Assembly: GCA_002278935.1 (NCBI GenBank)
Contig: NCJL01000008.1
Location: 62,001 to 126,000, forward strand
Origin: Gallionellales bacterium 39-52-133
Lineage (GTDB): Bacteria > Pseudomonadota > Gammaproteobacteria > Burkholderiales > Gallionellaceae
Length of the DNA stretch: 64,000 bases
Direction of reading: 5' to 3'
The position numbers and the translations under genes were made by a program. This document shows positions 1 through 8,696 of this stretch, piece after piece. A model generated the notes under the pieces. It saw nothing but the letters and a program-made list of their open reading frames with translations. It had not been told where the DNA came from and searched no databases. How positions within the stretch are numbered: the first letter of the stretch is position 1; every line of letters starts with the position of its first letter.

Positions 1-86
1 ATCAGGTGATATAATTACCGAAAATAGGCATTCATCTTAGACAAGGTCAGCTAAGAAATACAATGACTATATGGGCTAGATGTAAT

Positions 87-1625
87 TTAAATAGACTGAC
101 TGTTAATCCGCAGGTCCCTGGTTCGAATCCAGGTCGGGGAGCCATAGTAAATTTCCACTCCATTTTCAGTAACCGCAACCTTGTTGATAAACGACGAGAA
201 GAATGTGCGCAGACGTTTTGGATCGTCCGTTGTTCTGACCAGCTCGCGCATGAGCTCTGTCATTTCGGCAATTTCTTGATCGCCGATATCTACCTTCGGC
301 ATTTCCTCTTCTTCGATTCTGACCAGCTGCTCTTCCTTCATGTCGCGCTGGGTCTTTAGTTCACGCATTCTATTGGTGAGATCGCCCAGGTTGGGTGCGT
401 CCTTGCCGTGCAGCTCAAGCACTGAGTAGAGGTTGCGCAGGCGGGATTCGGTTTCGCGCAGTTCGGCGACGATAGCGGTGCGGCGGGCGGCGCGGTCTTT
501 GATCCATTTGCCGGCAATTTCGTTGAGGTCTTCGATCATGCTGGCGATGGTTTCCTTGGAAAGTACCTTGTCCATCACCACATCGATCAGCCAATCATCA
601 AAATCACTAGCGGATATTCTGCGCACCTGGCAGCCGGTGCCTTTCATGTTCGCGCTGCAGTTGTAGTAGTGATAATACTTGCTGCGCCCCTTGGCGCTCT
701 CGATCTGCATAGCCGCGCCGCACTTGCCGCACTTTAGCAGGCCGGTAAACACAAAGCCTGAATGCGGGGAGCCGCCGCCGGTCGTGGGCGCTCTGTCTCC
801 AAATAGTTTTTGCACTTCCATGAAGCTCTCCTCGTCGATGATGGGCGCGTGGCTCTTGGTGATGATCCACTCTTCCTGTGGCCGCTCTTTGCCTGTCATG
901 TTGTTGGTGCGGTTGAAGACCACATGCCCGGTGTAAATCTGATTTTTCAGCATATTGATCACGGTGTTTGTGCTGAACTTCCGCCCGCGATTGAAGCGGC
1001 AGGCCGTATTCAGTTGCACGGCGATTGCCTTCGCCCCTTCGCCGCGCAGGTACAGGGCGAAAATATCCCTTACCAATATGGCCTCGTTTTCCTCAATTAC
1101 CAGGCGTTTACGCTTGCCATCCTCGGCAGTTGCGAAGCCAAGCGGGATGCGCCCGCCGTTGAAATGGCCGTCGCGGGCATTTTTTACCATGCTGCGCAGG
1201 GTGTCTGCGCTCACCTGACGGCTGTAATGTTCGTCAAAAATTTCAAGCACAGACTCCATCATCCAGCCGGAATCGGTGCGATTGTCGAGATCCACGCTGA
1301 CATAGATCACCCGGGTGCCGTTTTTCTCCAGCTCGCGCTTATAGAGCGCAGCATCCAGCTTGTTGCGGGCGAAACGCGACGTGCTCCAGCAAATAAAATA
1401 CTGCACGCCATAAGCCTTGCAATAGCGCACCGCTTCGCGGAAGGCTGGGCGCTCATCGGTGCGGCCAGAGATACCGGCATCGGTAAACACGCGCAGCACA
1501 TCCGCTTCCAGCGCCTCAGCCTTACGGTAGCCGTGTTCTATCTGGCTTTCGACCGGCAGGCCGTCATCCGCCTGCCGTGTGGTTGATACCCGCGCATAGA
1601 TCACTGCTTTGTTTTCATTTTCCAT
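87..1625 (-). CDS. Large serine recombinase (phage integrase)
   Basis: Large serine recombinase of 512 residues that should integrate and excise the prophage. The N-terminal resolvase domain has the catalytic Ser14 in YARVS and conserved Arg residues in STSRFARN (about 81-88). The central recombinase domain covers about 150-290. A zinc-ribbon follows with Cys299, Cys302, Cys323 and Cys332, then a coiled-coil region at about 390-450. The last 18 residues (GSPTWIRTRDLRINSQSI) are read antisense through the tRNA-Asn remnant and the bases beyond it, so this C-terminus exists only in the integrated form. The gene is the last of the leftward early operon, 8 bases after the Mor-like gene. Confidence 0.93.
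   Translation of the reverse strand: MENENKAVIYARVSTTRQADDGLPVESQIEHGYRKAEALEADVLRVFTDAGISGRTDERPAFREAVRYCKAYGVQYFICWSTSRFARNKLDAALYKRELEKNGTRVIYVSVDLDNRTDSGWMMESVLEIFDEHYSRQVSADTLRSMVKNARDGHFNGGRIPLGFATAEDGKRKRLVIEENEAILVRDIFALYLRGEGAKAIAVQLNTACRFNRGRKFSTNTVINMLKNQIYTGHVVFNRTNNMTGKERPQEEWIITKSHAPIIDEESFMEVQKLFGDRAPTTGGGSPHSGFVFTGLLKCGKCGAAMQIESAKGRSKYYHYYNCSANMKGTGCQVRRISASDFDDWLIDVVMDKVLSKETIASMIEDLNEIAGKWIKDRAARRTAIVAELRETESRLRNLYSVLELHGKDAPNLGDLTNRMRELKTQRDMKEEQLVRIEEEEMPKVDIGDQEIAEMTELMRELVRTTDDPKRLRTFFSSFINKVAVTENGVEIYYGSPTWIRTRDLRINSQSI
98..144 (+). pseudogene. 3' half of tRNA-Asn (GTT), 5' half absent
   Basis: The stretch matches a tRNA-Asn from the 3' side of the anticodon stem to the CCA end: anticodon GTT at 102-104, TTCGAAT T-loop at 122-128, acceptor strand and GCCA end at 137-144. 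The sequence upstream of 98 cannot form the anticodon 5' strand, D-arm or 5' acceptor strand, so this is a remnant and not a working tRNA. It overlaps, antisense, the 3' end of the serine recombinase gene and contains the left attachment core. The break falls in the anticodon stem, a frequent crossover point for tRNA-targeting integrases. Confidence 0.85.
129..144. repeat. Left attachment core (attL), 16-bp direct repeat
   Basis: The 16-bp sequence CCAGGTCGGGGAGCCA recurs exactly at 43954-43969. It is the 3' end of tRNA-Asn. The two copies bracket all phage genes, and the serine recombinase lies directly inside the left copy, the usual layout of an integrated prophage. The exact crossover dinucleotide used by a serine recombinase cannot be read from sequence alone. 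Confidence 0.85.
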
Positions 1626-1633
1626 GCTTAATT

Positions 1634-2134
1634 TTAGTCCTGTGTGATCAACCGTGAAATGTGACGAATGCTGATCTGTTCACACAACTGAGCGTTTAAT
1701 TTTTGCTGAATTTCCCTCGGCTTCATCCCCATGGTCGCAAGCGACTCGATGTAGCGATTGCGCTGGTATCGGATATACGTGCTGTAGCTCCTGAGCGGCA
1801 CCAGCAGCCGGCCATCGTCGCCGATGCTGGATTTATCCTGGTCAAGAATTCGCCACATTTTTAAAAGCGCATCCACGCCGATTTCCTCGGCGACATCCAA
1901 CCACATGCGCTGCAAGCCCATCTGCCGCAGCTCTTCAAGGCGCGGGTCGCGTTTTTTTTGGTCCGTGGTTGGGTCAAAGTTCAGAACACTGCATATATCT
2001 TGGTACCCACCCCCCCCAGCAGGGGCAGGGGTGCAGCCTTGCCGACCCCCCACCCCTGGGAATAGATCACCCTGAAACTTGTCAGCCTTGACGGTTTCAT
2101 GCTTTGAATTGCGCTTTACATTCTCATTACCCAT
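1634..2134 (-). CDS. Mor/HTH-like protein (putative regulator)
   Basis: Protein of 166 residues with a Gly/Pro-rich N-terminus and a basic C-terminal helical segment (about 120-163) containing YIRYQRNRYIESLATMGM and a later helix. This resembles the C-terminal helix-turn-helix of the Mor/C activators of Mu-like phages. The family match is by eye. It ends 8 bases before the serine recombinase and could control or assist it. A G-run near 2007-2013 encodes the Gly stretch and would be prone to slippage. Confidence 0.45.
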   Translation of the reverse strand: MGNENVKRNSKHETVKADKFQGDLFPGVGGRQGCTPAPAGGGGYQDICSVLNFDPTTDQKKRDPRLEELRQMGLQRMWLDVAEEIGVDALLKMWRILDQDKSSIGDDGRLLVPLRSYSTYIRYQRNRYIESLATMGMKPREIQQKLNAQLCEQISIRHISRLITQD

Positions 2135-2363
2135 TGCTCGCCCCTTGTATCCACGTTCACGAATTACGCTTTATATGAAAAACACGAAATAACTATTTAT
2201 CTGACTTAGCCCGTTATGACCTTCAATTGCACTCAAGTATTCAACCGCTTCACTGTGCTGAATATTTATTATGGTTCTAAGGATATCACCTAATTTCACA
2301 GCAACCCTGACGAGGGATTGCGCCGCGCTGCAACCGAATAAACACCCCTTGGAATACATGACC

Positions 2364-3362
2364 TCACCCATCTTTATTCAGCCGCTTGAGGATGTCAGTC
2401 ACCGGCGTGCGCATCTTGGTCAGCGGGTTGCCTCTGTCCGATTCTCGGGTGAGTTTTCGCATGGCCATTGAGGTGTATATCGCGGTGCTCTTTGGGTCAG
2501 CGTGCCCCATCAGTCTTTGCCGTACCAGGATGTCCACCTCTTCTTCTGCCAGCTCAGTGCCAAACAGGTGGCGCAGGGCATGGGGGTGGAGCTGGTCTTC
2601 TGGGATGCCTGCATTCTCACCATGTTTTTTGACCATCATCAAAACAGAGCGGCGATTAAAACGGCGCTTTTCGCCGTGGTAATCGTGCGCGGGCACGTTG
2701 CGGTTGCGCACCGTAACAAACAGCACCTGGTCACCATCGGGCAGGGTGCGGTCTATGTGCTTCAGCTCTTCGGAGGCCATATACATGCGCAGCAGCAAAT
2801 CAGCCTCAGGTGGAATGGAAAGCTTGCGCTCCTTGTTGCCCTTCTCTTTCACCTTGAGCAGCAAGCGCACCTTACCGTCCAGCTCGTCTTCAATGATGTT
2901 GCTGGTGTTCAGATCAACCAGGCCGGTCACGCGCAGGCCGCAGCCGATCAACAGCGCCAGCATTGCGCCATCGCGCACACCCTCAAAGGTCTGGAAATCA
3001 GCCGCCCACAGCAGCTTTTCGGCATTCTTCAGCGTCATCACCCGCTGCAAAGACTGTCCTCGCGCCGGATAAGGCACACTGGCCGCCGGGCTGGTGGATA
3101 TTTTGCGGGTCGACGCCGCCCACTTATAGAACTCCTTCACCGCGACAATGTGGGTGAAGCGGCTGCCTGGCGCCAAACCCATCTTGTGAAGATAAGGGCC
3201 GGTGTAGGCCAGCAGATCATCCTGCGACGCCTCAAGCAGGCCGCGATCACCCATAAACACCGCCAGACGGTTCAATGCCAGGCGATAAACCTGCACCGTG
3301 CGCACAGAACGGCCCGCGTTGACCTCTTTAAATTCCAAAAACGACTCGATCAAACTATCCAT
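2364..3362 (-). CDS. Tyrosine recombinase, XerC/D-like
   Basis: Site-specific recombinase of 332 residues. The N-terminal SAM-like core-binding domain covers about 1-90 and the catalytic domain about 110-310. The expected active site is present: Arg144 (CGLR), a Lys near 174 (KGNKERK), His261 and Arg264 (HALRH), His287 (LMGH) and Tyr296 (AIYTSM). There is no arm-binding domain, so it is XerCD-like rather than lambda-Int-like. It starts about 35 bases from an iteron array, which could be its target or a regulatory site. It is one of three recombinases in the prophage, and its role beside the serine integrase (dimer resolution, inversion) is unknown. Confidence 0.9.
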   Translation of the reverse strand: MDSLIESFLEFKEVNAGRSVRTVQVYRLALNRLAVFMGDRGLLEASQDDLLAYTGPYLHKMGLAPGSRFTHIVAVKEFYKWAASTRKISTSPAASVPYPARGQSLQRVMTLKNAEKLLWAADFQTFEGVRDGAMLALLIGCGLRVTGLVDLNTSNIIEDELDGKVRLLLKVKEKGNKERKLSIPPEADLLLRMYMASEELKHIDRTLPDGDQVLFVTVRNRNVPAHDYHGEKRRFNRRSVLMMVKKHGENAGIPEDQLHPHALRHLFGTELAEEEVDILVRQRLMGHADPKSTAIYTSMAMRKLTRESDRGNPLTKMRTPVTDILKRLNKDG

Positions 3363-3397
3363 TTACCCCCCAAAAGATCACCCCCCACCCTTCCAGC

Positions 3398-3668
3398 ACT
3401 TGCACCCGCAGCACCCAAAGTGCCAAGAGCCCAATAACGGCGGGGCTTCGGCTTGGGTGCAAGTGATTGCCCCACCTGCACCCGCTTGCTTGCACCCTAC
3501 AGTAAAACCTAAATAAATCAACCCCTTGCAGGGTGCAAGTGCTTTTTAATAAAACCCTCACTTGCACCCAACTTGCACCCGCAGCACCCAACTTGCACCC
3601 TCACTTGCACCCAATAAATAATAAATAAAATCAATAATTTAATAGTGTTTGGGTGCAAAGGTGCAAGT
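3398..3668. repeat. Iteron array, ACTTGCACCC in both orientations
   Basis: The non-coding region holds 7 exact copies of ACTTGCACCC or its complement: 3398-3407, 3455-3464, 3531-3540, 3560-3569, 3571-3580, 3591-3600 and 3603-3612. Four more copies carry one or two changes at 3474-3483, 3488-3497, 3651-3660 and 3659-3668. The 3560-3612 group is in direct orientation with spacings near 11, 20 and 12 bases and is followed by an AT-rich tract at 3613-3650. This is the look of a replication origin or a multi-site operator. It lies between the methylase and the tyrosine recombinase. No gene is supported between 3363 and 3806. Confidence 0.8.
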
Positions 3669-3806
3669 GCCAGCAACATATCAGCCCTCCAGCTCCAAAA
3701 CAGGGCAAAAAAAAGAGGAAAACCCGCGAAAATCCACCTGAACCACCCCCACCTCGCTTAAATGACTGCCGCGCCTTCGGCGCGGTAAGGTTGAGCCGCT
3801 GGGTTT

Positions 3807-4661
3807 TCAAGCTATCAGTCTCCCTTGTTGATAAGGCTGTTGTGCCAGTGCATCAGCGCAAGCCTGATTGAGCCAGATCACCTCGGTGCGGATTGCTGTG
3901 CCACGAGCTGCTGCAGCACGCGATTGTTTTGAGTACTTTGTCCAGCCGGTGAGCGCAGTATCATAAAGCCGGCTGTGGTAGCCATTGAGCACCACCATGC
4001 CGCGCAATTTGCTCACCTGGTCAAGCAAGACTGCATGATCATCATTCGTCATTTCGTGCCGGTAATAGCGTGTGCCGCCATCCATCACACGGGTGTCATG
4101 CATGTATGGCGGATCGATATAGAACAGCACGCCGTCTGCATCATTCGTGCGGATAACGTCCAGCGCAGGCCTGTTTTCAATCTGCACGCCGGTCATGCGC
4201 TCAATAATTGGCGGCATACAATCACGGTACCGCACCCAATCCATCATCGCCGTGGTGTATCGGCGCGCTGTGTCGCGGCGAAAACCTGTGCTGCCCTTGG
4301 TCGCGCCGGCGGATCCAAAGCCCATCTGCGCACGGATGATCACCCGGCGGGCAGATTCCACCTGGTCGTCTGTCGGCTGCCAAGCCAATTCAAATTCTGC
4401 CCTGGCATAAGGCGTAAAACGCAACATTTCCATTAAGCGATCGCGCTTCTCCGGACACTGCATCACGCGAAACACGTTGACGATTTCACCGTCCAGGTCG
4501 TTATAAACCTCGGAATAACTGCGCGGCTTCTGCAGCAGCACGGATGCGGCACCGCCGAACGGCTCGACGTACACGCGATGCGCTGGGAAATGGCTGATCA
4601 GCCAGTCCGCCAGACGCCACTTGCCGCCGTGGTAGCGTAGGAGTGGGCGAGTTGGGGTCAT
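3807..4661 (-). CDS. DNA adenine methylase (D12 class, Dam family)
   Basis: Adenine-N6 methyltransferase of 284 residues. The N-terminal motif RYHGGKWRLADWL and EPFGGAASVL form the AdoMet site (motifs X and I), and IDPPYMHDTR carries the catalytic DPPY motif IV. The length fits D12-class enzymes. No restriction partner is nearby, so it is probably an orphan phage methylase that protects phage DNA or marks replication state. Its ATG overlaps the TGA of the preceding Zn-ribbon gene. Confidence 0.9.
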   Translation of the reverse strand: MTPTRPLLRYHGGKWRLADWLISHFPAHRVYVEPFGGAASVLLQKPRSYSEVYNDLDGEIVNVFRVMQCPEKRDRLMEMLRFTPYARAEFELAWQPTDDQVESARRVIIRAQMGFGSAGATKGSTGFRRDTARRYTTAMMDWVRYRDCMPPIIERMTGVQIENRPALDVIRTNDADGVLFYIDPPYMHDTRVMDGGTRYYRHEMTNDDHAVLLDQVSKLRGMVVLNGYHSRLYDTALTGWTKYSKQSRAAAARGTAIRTEVIWLNQACADALAQQPYQQGRLIA

Positions 4662-5035
4662 GGGTGATTGTCTGCGCCACAGTGCGGGCAGTTTGAGGTG
4701 TAGCGCTGCTTATCTGACATAAACCGCCCACAGCCTATGCACATGCTTACATCCTTTCGTAGTTTCTGAGGCTTCTTGAGTGTTATACCGGTACCGGCCA
4801 GCGCTTCATCGCGCTTGATGTACTGAAAATCAACGGCAGGGCGTGTGCGAGCATCGATGTAGTCTTTTGGCCAGGGTATGTCGCTCTCCCGGCATTCATG
4901 CTTCCTGACCGCAGCATCCTTGCTGTAAACCTCTGCCTCTCGCAAGTCAGTGGTGTAACCAGCACCGCCTTTTTTCCACCAAAGTACGTCGTTTCCAACG
5001 TAATTGCGACTGTCTTGCAGGTAATATTGGTCCAT
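4658..5035 (-). CDS. Phage protein with C-terminal zinc ribbon
   Basis: Protein of 125 residues with no recognised family for the body. The C-terminus has CIGC and CPHC pairs spaced like a zinc ribbon (about 98-120). A GGAGGAG ribosome site precedes the ATG. It overlaps the methylase start by 4 bases and is translated in the early operon. Confidence 0.7.
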   Translation of the reverse strand: MDQYYLQDSRNYVGNDVLWWKKGGAGYTTDLREAEVYSKDAAVRKHECRESDIPWPKDYIDARTRPAVDFQYIKRDEALAGTGITLKKPQKLRKDVSMCIGCGRFMSDKQRYTSNCPHCGADNHP

Positions 5036-5038
5036 CGC

Positions 5039-5437
5039 TCACTCCTCCATTTCTGTATCTAACAAACAAATTTTGGGACAATCAGGCCACTCATCCCGTA
5101 TGGTGTTGAAGTCTCCATGCATCCAGACCCGTAAAAACTCCAATCCCTCGGACGTTTTGAGTGCAAATTCAATCGCGGCCACGGTAGCTGCATTTTTGCT
5201 GTTATCCAGTTGTCCGTTTTTCTTGGACAACTCTTCTACTGACTTAATGACATCAGCAATTTCAAACTCCCTGCGCGCTGTGTGCCCTGTGATCGATGCA
5301 ATTTGATAAATTCCCACCATCCACCGATCTTTTCTCACGATCGCTCCATCGTCTCGTATTTCATAGTCTTCGGGCTTTGCATTACGAAATTCAGGCTTTC
5401 TGAAATCGCTTTCAATAACTGGTCTATTTGTCATCAT
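5039..5437 (-). CDS. Hypothetical phage protein
   Basis: I choose the start at 5437: ATG follows GGAGGAGTG and overlaps the primase TGA by one base (TGATG). The open frame extends further upstream but only into primase coding sequence. About 132 residues, acidic, with a central segment rich in Ser/Lys/Asn and no recognised domain. Its tight coupling to the primase suggests an early replication-stage role, which is inference only. Confidence 0.65.
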   Translation of the reverse strand: MMTNRPVIESDFRKPEFRNAKPEDYEIRDDGAIVRKDRWMVGIYQIASITGHTARREFEIADVIKSVEELSKKNGQLDNSKNAATVAAIEFALKTSEGLEFLRVWMHGDFNTIRDEWPDCPKICLLDTEMEE

Positions 5438-8400
5438 CACTCCTCCCCCCCATCCGTCCATTGCCACCTGGTAATCCTGTTCCCGTGCACCACTTTCAGT
5501 TGGCTCGGGGCCCAGCCTGCGCGCTTTAAGGTATCCAGCTCGTTTGCGATGCGCACGCCAAGCTGGCGGGCGTTGGAAAACGGCACCTTCACCCCGTATT
5601 CGCGGCCATAGCGGTTGAGCATGCTGAGCAGTTCTTGCGTGCCGGCGTCAAAGTAATAGGTCTGTTTGCGCTTGAGCTCGTTGGCTCCGTCTATCACCTC
5701 TTCGCGCCACACCGTAACGCCCATCAGCTCAACCCACAGCTTCACCTGGTTAATGCCGAAAGTGCCGTCTGCTGCCACGGCTTCCGCCTGTTTGCGGCTG
5801 TATTCAATGAGGAACACGCGGCGCAGGCCTTCAATCAGCTGCAGTACGGCGTTGGTGCCTTGCTCGGCCATGCGGGCGTGCTCGGCATCGAGCTTGAGTT
5901 CGTTGGAAAGCGGCATATATTTCAGCAGCGCACGGGTGATCAGCACCAGGAGCGCGAGATATTCAGAAACGCGGTCCTTGCTGAAATCCTTGTGGTGTTC
6001 GCGGATGTATTGAATGATTTTTGCGCGGTCGCCCAGGCTTGGCAGCACTTTTTCGGCCAGTATCAGCAGCCAGGCAGAAAGCATGTCGTCGCGCTTGGCC
6101 AACAGCTCGCGTGCGTTATCATCTTTAACAAAATCAATACGTTGGTATTTTTTGTGAAAATCCACGATGAAGGCCCGGTTGATCAGCTCCGGCTTGCTGA
6201 AAGGCTCGATCGCGGTGATCGCCACCAGGCAATTGATCTTTTCCGTGACCACACCGCTTTGCGTGCCCTGCTCGCGCTTGATGTTGGTGGCGCCGGTGGC
6301 GGCCAGCAGCAGAAAGTTGAGCGAATTGCGGTTCATGTCGTCGGTTTCAAGGTTGTCCTTGATGATCAGCGGCTCGGTGGCGGCCATGGAGTAATCCGAG
6401 GCGGTGGAGGATCTGCCCACCATATTTTCACCGTAAAGCATGAGCGACATCACCTCAGCCGCACTCGTTTTGCCAGAGCCTGAGCCGCCTTCCAGCTTCA
6501 TCAGCGCCTTGGCCGAAGTAATGGGCATAAGGAAGGCAGAAAGCGCCCACGCCAGTAGCAAATAACGCTGCGAAGCGTCACACGCCATGCTGTCCAGCAC
6601 CAGCGACTTAATGCCGTGCATCGCCTGGGCAATGTTTACATCCGGGTCGTAGCGAAAGGCTTTCATCTGGCTGGATTCAGCCAGCAGCACGTTGTGCGGG
6701 TTGGTGCCGTTTTCGGCAATGTCTACGCTATTGCATGACACTTTCAAAATGCGGTTGGCCGCGTCTTTCAGGTTGAGGTAAAGCACCGGGCCGGTTTCGT
6801 CTGCCAGCAATGAAATCCAGCCGAATTCGCTTAATTTATCGCCCCGGCTGTAGGTCAATGCCTTCAGCTCTTCCATGATGAAGCCGCTCACCTCCATCTT
6901 GATATTCAGCCCCGCTTCGCGGTGCATCAGCGCCTTGAAAGGCACGTTATCGCCGATGGTGTAGATGGTGTGCTGGTAAAACAGGCACAGCCGCTCACCA
7001 CTCACAAAAAAGCGGCCGCGCTGGCGGAAGTAGTCCCACACCGCCGCTGAACAATCGCGCTTGTAGTTGTCTGACTTGGTAGAGCCGTTGTAAACATCGA
7101 GAATGGCCACCAGCGACTCCAGCAGCCCGTAAGTATCCTTGACCTGCCCCATGATGCCGTCGCGGCTGAAGCCCAGCTTCTGCATCTCCACAATCACCGC
7201 ATCGCGCTGCAGCTCCGGCAGCAGTGAGAAAAACTCGAAATAATCAATCTCGGTCAGGTAACGCAGGCAGGCATCGGCATCTTCCTTCACATCCGCCGGC
7301 ATCACCCGCAGCTCCCACAGCAGCGGATTCATCGCCTTTTTAAGCACGGATTGAATGCGCTTTGGCGCGCTCTCCATATCCTTCTGGATCCAGTCATCAG
7401 GATCTTCACCAGGCTCCATCAGCCCGCTGGCCACCAGCACCTTGCAGTTAGTATTGCGCAGCAGGCGCTGATAAGTCTTGCGCGTGTACTTCATGCCGGC
7501 GGGCGGCTGGCCGTTTTCTCCCCACTTGGTATCGTAATCAAACCAGGTAATCACCGTCTTGCCGCTGGCCTGCGCATCCAGCCATTGAATCTGCGCGTCT
7601 GAAAGTTGGCCAAGGCTGGCCAAGGCGTTTTTATAGCCCGCATCGAAGAAGCTGGCCAGATCGTTTTCACCCTCGATCGCAATCACCACCTCGCCGCGTA
7701 TCGCCTTCTGGTTGCCCCACAAAAAACCGTCCAGCCGGTTCTCGGTGCGCAGCTGGTAGTCCAGCTTCTTTTGCGGGTCTTTCAGCGTGAAATGCGCCAC
7801 CTCTCCGGAAGGCAGGCGGTGCGGGAAAAGCACCATGCCAGGCACAAAGAAATCGCGCCATACGCCTGGTGTTTTTTTGCTCTCCACATACAGCCCCGCC
7901 GCCTTCACCTCATCCAGCGAAAACCCCTGCTTGCCCAGCGCCTCGGCCAGCTTGCCATCGGCACAGCCCACCTCCATCAGCTTCAACGTGGCAACCTTAT
8001 GCCCCCGCCCTTGCGGCTTCGCCGCCGTCAGCCACTCCATCACATCCGCCCGCTCGGCCAGCGCCGCCTGGTAATGCGCAATCGTCGCTTCAAGCACCTG
8101 CTGCAAGCGGTTATCAGGCTTCGGCTTTGTGCCAGCGCTGGAAGCAGAATCAGCAGGTTTTTTCCGGTCAGGCAGTGTCACACCGGCAAAGCTGGCCACC
8201 TCGCGCAAAGCGTCACCGGTGGACATCCCCAAAATATCCTGCGCAAAATTAAATACATCGCCCGATAACCCGCACGAATGGCATTTATAGGCCGTGTCGC
8301 CATCAAACAGCGAAAAGCAATCCTTATGCGAGCAGCACGGCGCCGGTTCAAAAAAAATCGAAGCGCCTTTCTTCGTGCGCTTCGACGTACTATGCGCCTC

Positions 8401-8475
8401 GATATAGTCGGCCAGATCGGCAGCGCGCTTCACATCCTGAAAAACTGCATTCGTATTACTGGCCGCTTGTTGCAT
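5437..8475 (-). CDS. Phage primase-helicase (CHC2/TOPRIM plus AAA ATPase)
   Basis: Large replication protein. It has an N-terminal CHC2-type zinc finger (PCCSHKDC and CHSC), a TOPRIM segment (VVIAIEGENDLASF) and a C-terminal ATPase domain with Walker A GGSGSGKT. Together these fit primer synthesis and unwinding at the phage fork. I prefer the ATG at 8475 (upstream CAGGGA), giving 1012 residues. A GTG at 8580 extends the frame by 35 residues, but its ribosome site touches the start codon and it would overlap a small gene at 8531-8674. It is followed with a one-base overlap by the next gene. Confidence 0.88.
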   Translation of the reverse strand: MQQAASNTNAVFQDVKRAADLADYIEAHSTSKRTKKGASIFFEPAPCCSHKDCFSLFDGDTAYKCHSCGLSGDVFNFAQDILGMSTGDALREVASFAGVTLPDRKKPADSASSAGTKPKPDNRLQQVLEATIAHYQAALAERADVMEWLTAAKPQGRGHKVATLKLMEVGCADGKLAEALGKQGFSLDEVKAAGLYVESKKTPGVWRDFFVPGMVLFPHRLPSGEVAHFTLKDPQKKLDYQLRTENRLDGFLWGNQKAIRGEVVIAIEGENDLASFFDAGYKNALASLGQLSDAQIQWLDAQASGKTVITWFDYDTKWGENGQPPAGMKYTRKTYQRLLRNTNCKVLVASGLMEPGEDPDDWIQKDMESAPKRIQSVLKKAMNPLLWELRVMPADVKEDADACLRYLTEIDYFEFFSLLPELQRDAVIVEMQKLGFSRDGIMGQVKDTYGLLESLVAILDVYNGSTKSDNYKRDCSAAVWDYFRQRGRFFVSGERLCLFYQHTIYTIGDNVPFKALMHREAGLNIKMEVSGFIMEELKALTYSRGDKLSEFGWISLLADETGPVLYLNLKDAANRILKVSCNSVDIAENGTNPHNVLLAESSQMKAFRYDPDVNIAQAMHGIKSLVLDSMACDASQRYLLLAWALSAFLMPITSAKALMKLEGGSGSGKTSAAEVMSLMLYGENMVGRSSTASDYSMAATEPLIIKDNLETDDMNRNSLNFLLLAATGATNIKREQGTQSGVVTEKINCLVAITAIEPFSKPELINRAFIVDFHKKYQRIDFVKDDNARELLAKRDDMLSAWLLILAEKVLPSLGDRAKIIQYIREHHKDFSKDRVSEYLALLVLITRALLKYMPLSNELKLDAEHARMAEQGTNAVLQLIEGLRRVFLIEYSRKQAEAVAADGTFGINQVKLWVELMGVTVWREEVIDGANELKRKQTYYFDAGTQELLSMLNRYGREYGVKVPFSNARQLGVRIANELDTLKRAGWAPSQLKVVHGNRITRWQWTDGGEE

Positions 8476-8530
8476 ATTTATTTCCCTGAAATCGTTATTA
8501 AAATGTTTCGCTGCGCCCGCCGGCATTTTT

Positions 8531-8674
8531 TTAGGAGGTGCCACTTTCGTCGCAGCGTGCTGGCGGTTTATCTTCCCCACCCTCCAGCTTAGGGCTCCCG
8601 TTGCGGGAGTGGCGTTGCTTTAAAACGGACAGTGCATATCCCACCAGCGTGACCATGACAAAGGACGATGACAT
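8531..8674 (-). CDS. Small membrane protein, 47 aa
   Basis: A short frame encodes MSSSFVMVTLVGYALSVLKQ followed by a charged tail ending in DESGTS. The N-terminal half looks like one membrane helix. The amino-acid make-up is more protein-like than the other two frames here. The start is poorly supported (AAGG very close to the ATG), and an overlap with a longer primase N-terminus cannot be excluded. Confidence 0.4.
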   Translation of the reverse strand: MSSSFVMVTLVGYALSVLKQRHSRNGSPKLEGGEDKPPARCDESGTS

Positions 8675-8696
8675 CGCCTTGCCCGAAAACCAAGCA

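Noticed and set aside
810..1586. Long rightward frame antisense to the serine recombinase
   Set aside because: It is the complement frame of a well-supported gene, with no domain or ribosome site.
2171..2371. A 66-codon leftward frame after the tyrosine recombinase
   Set aside because: No clear ribosome site, no recognisable protein pattern and overlap with the recombinase stop. It is left as unexplained sequence between 2135 and 2363.
3355..3591. Leftward frame through the iteron array
   Set aside because: The peptide is Cys/Val/Leu-rich because it translates the repeat, with no ribosome site.
3398..3668. CRISPR-like array
   Set aside because: The repeats are only 10 bp, in both orientations and with irregular spacing; no spacer structure.
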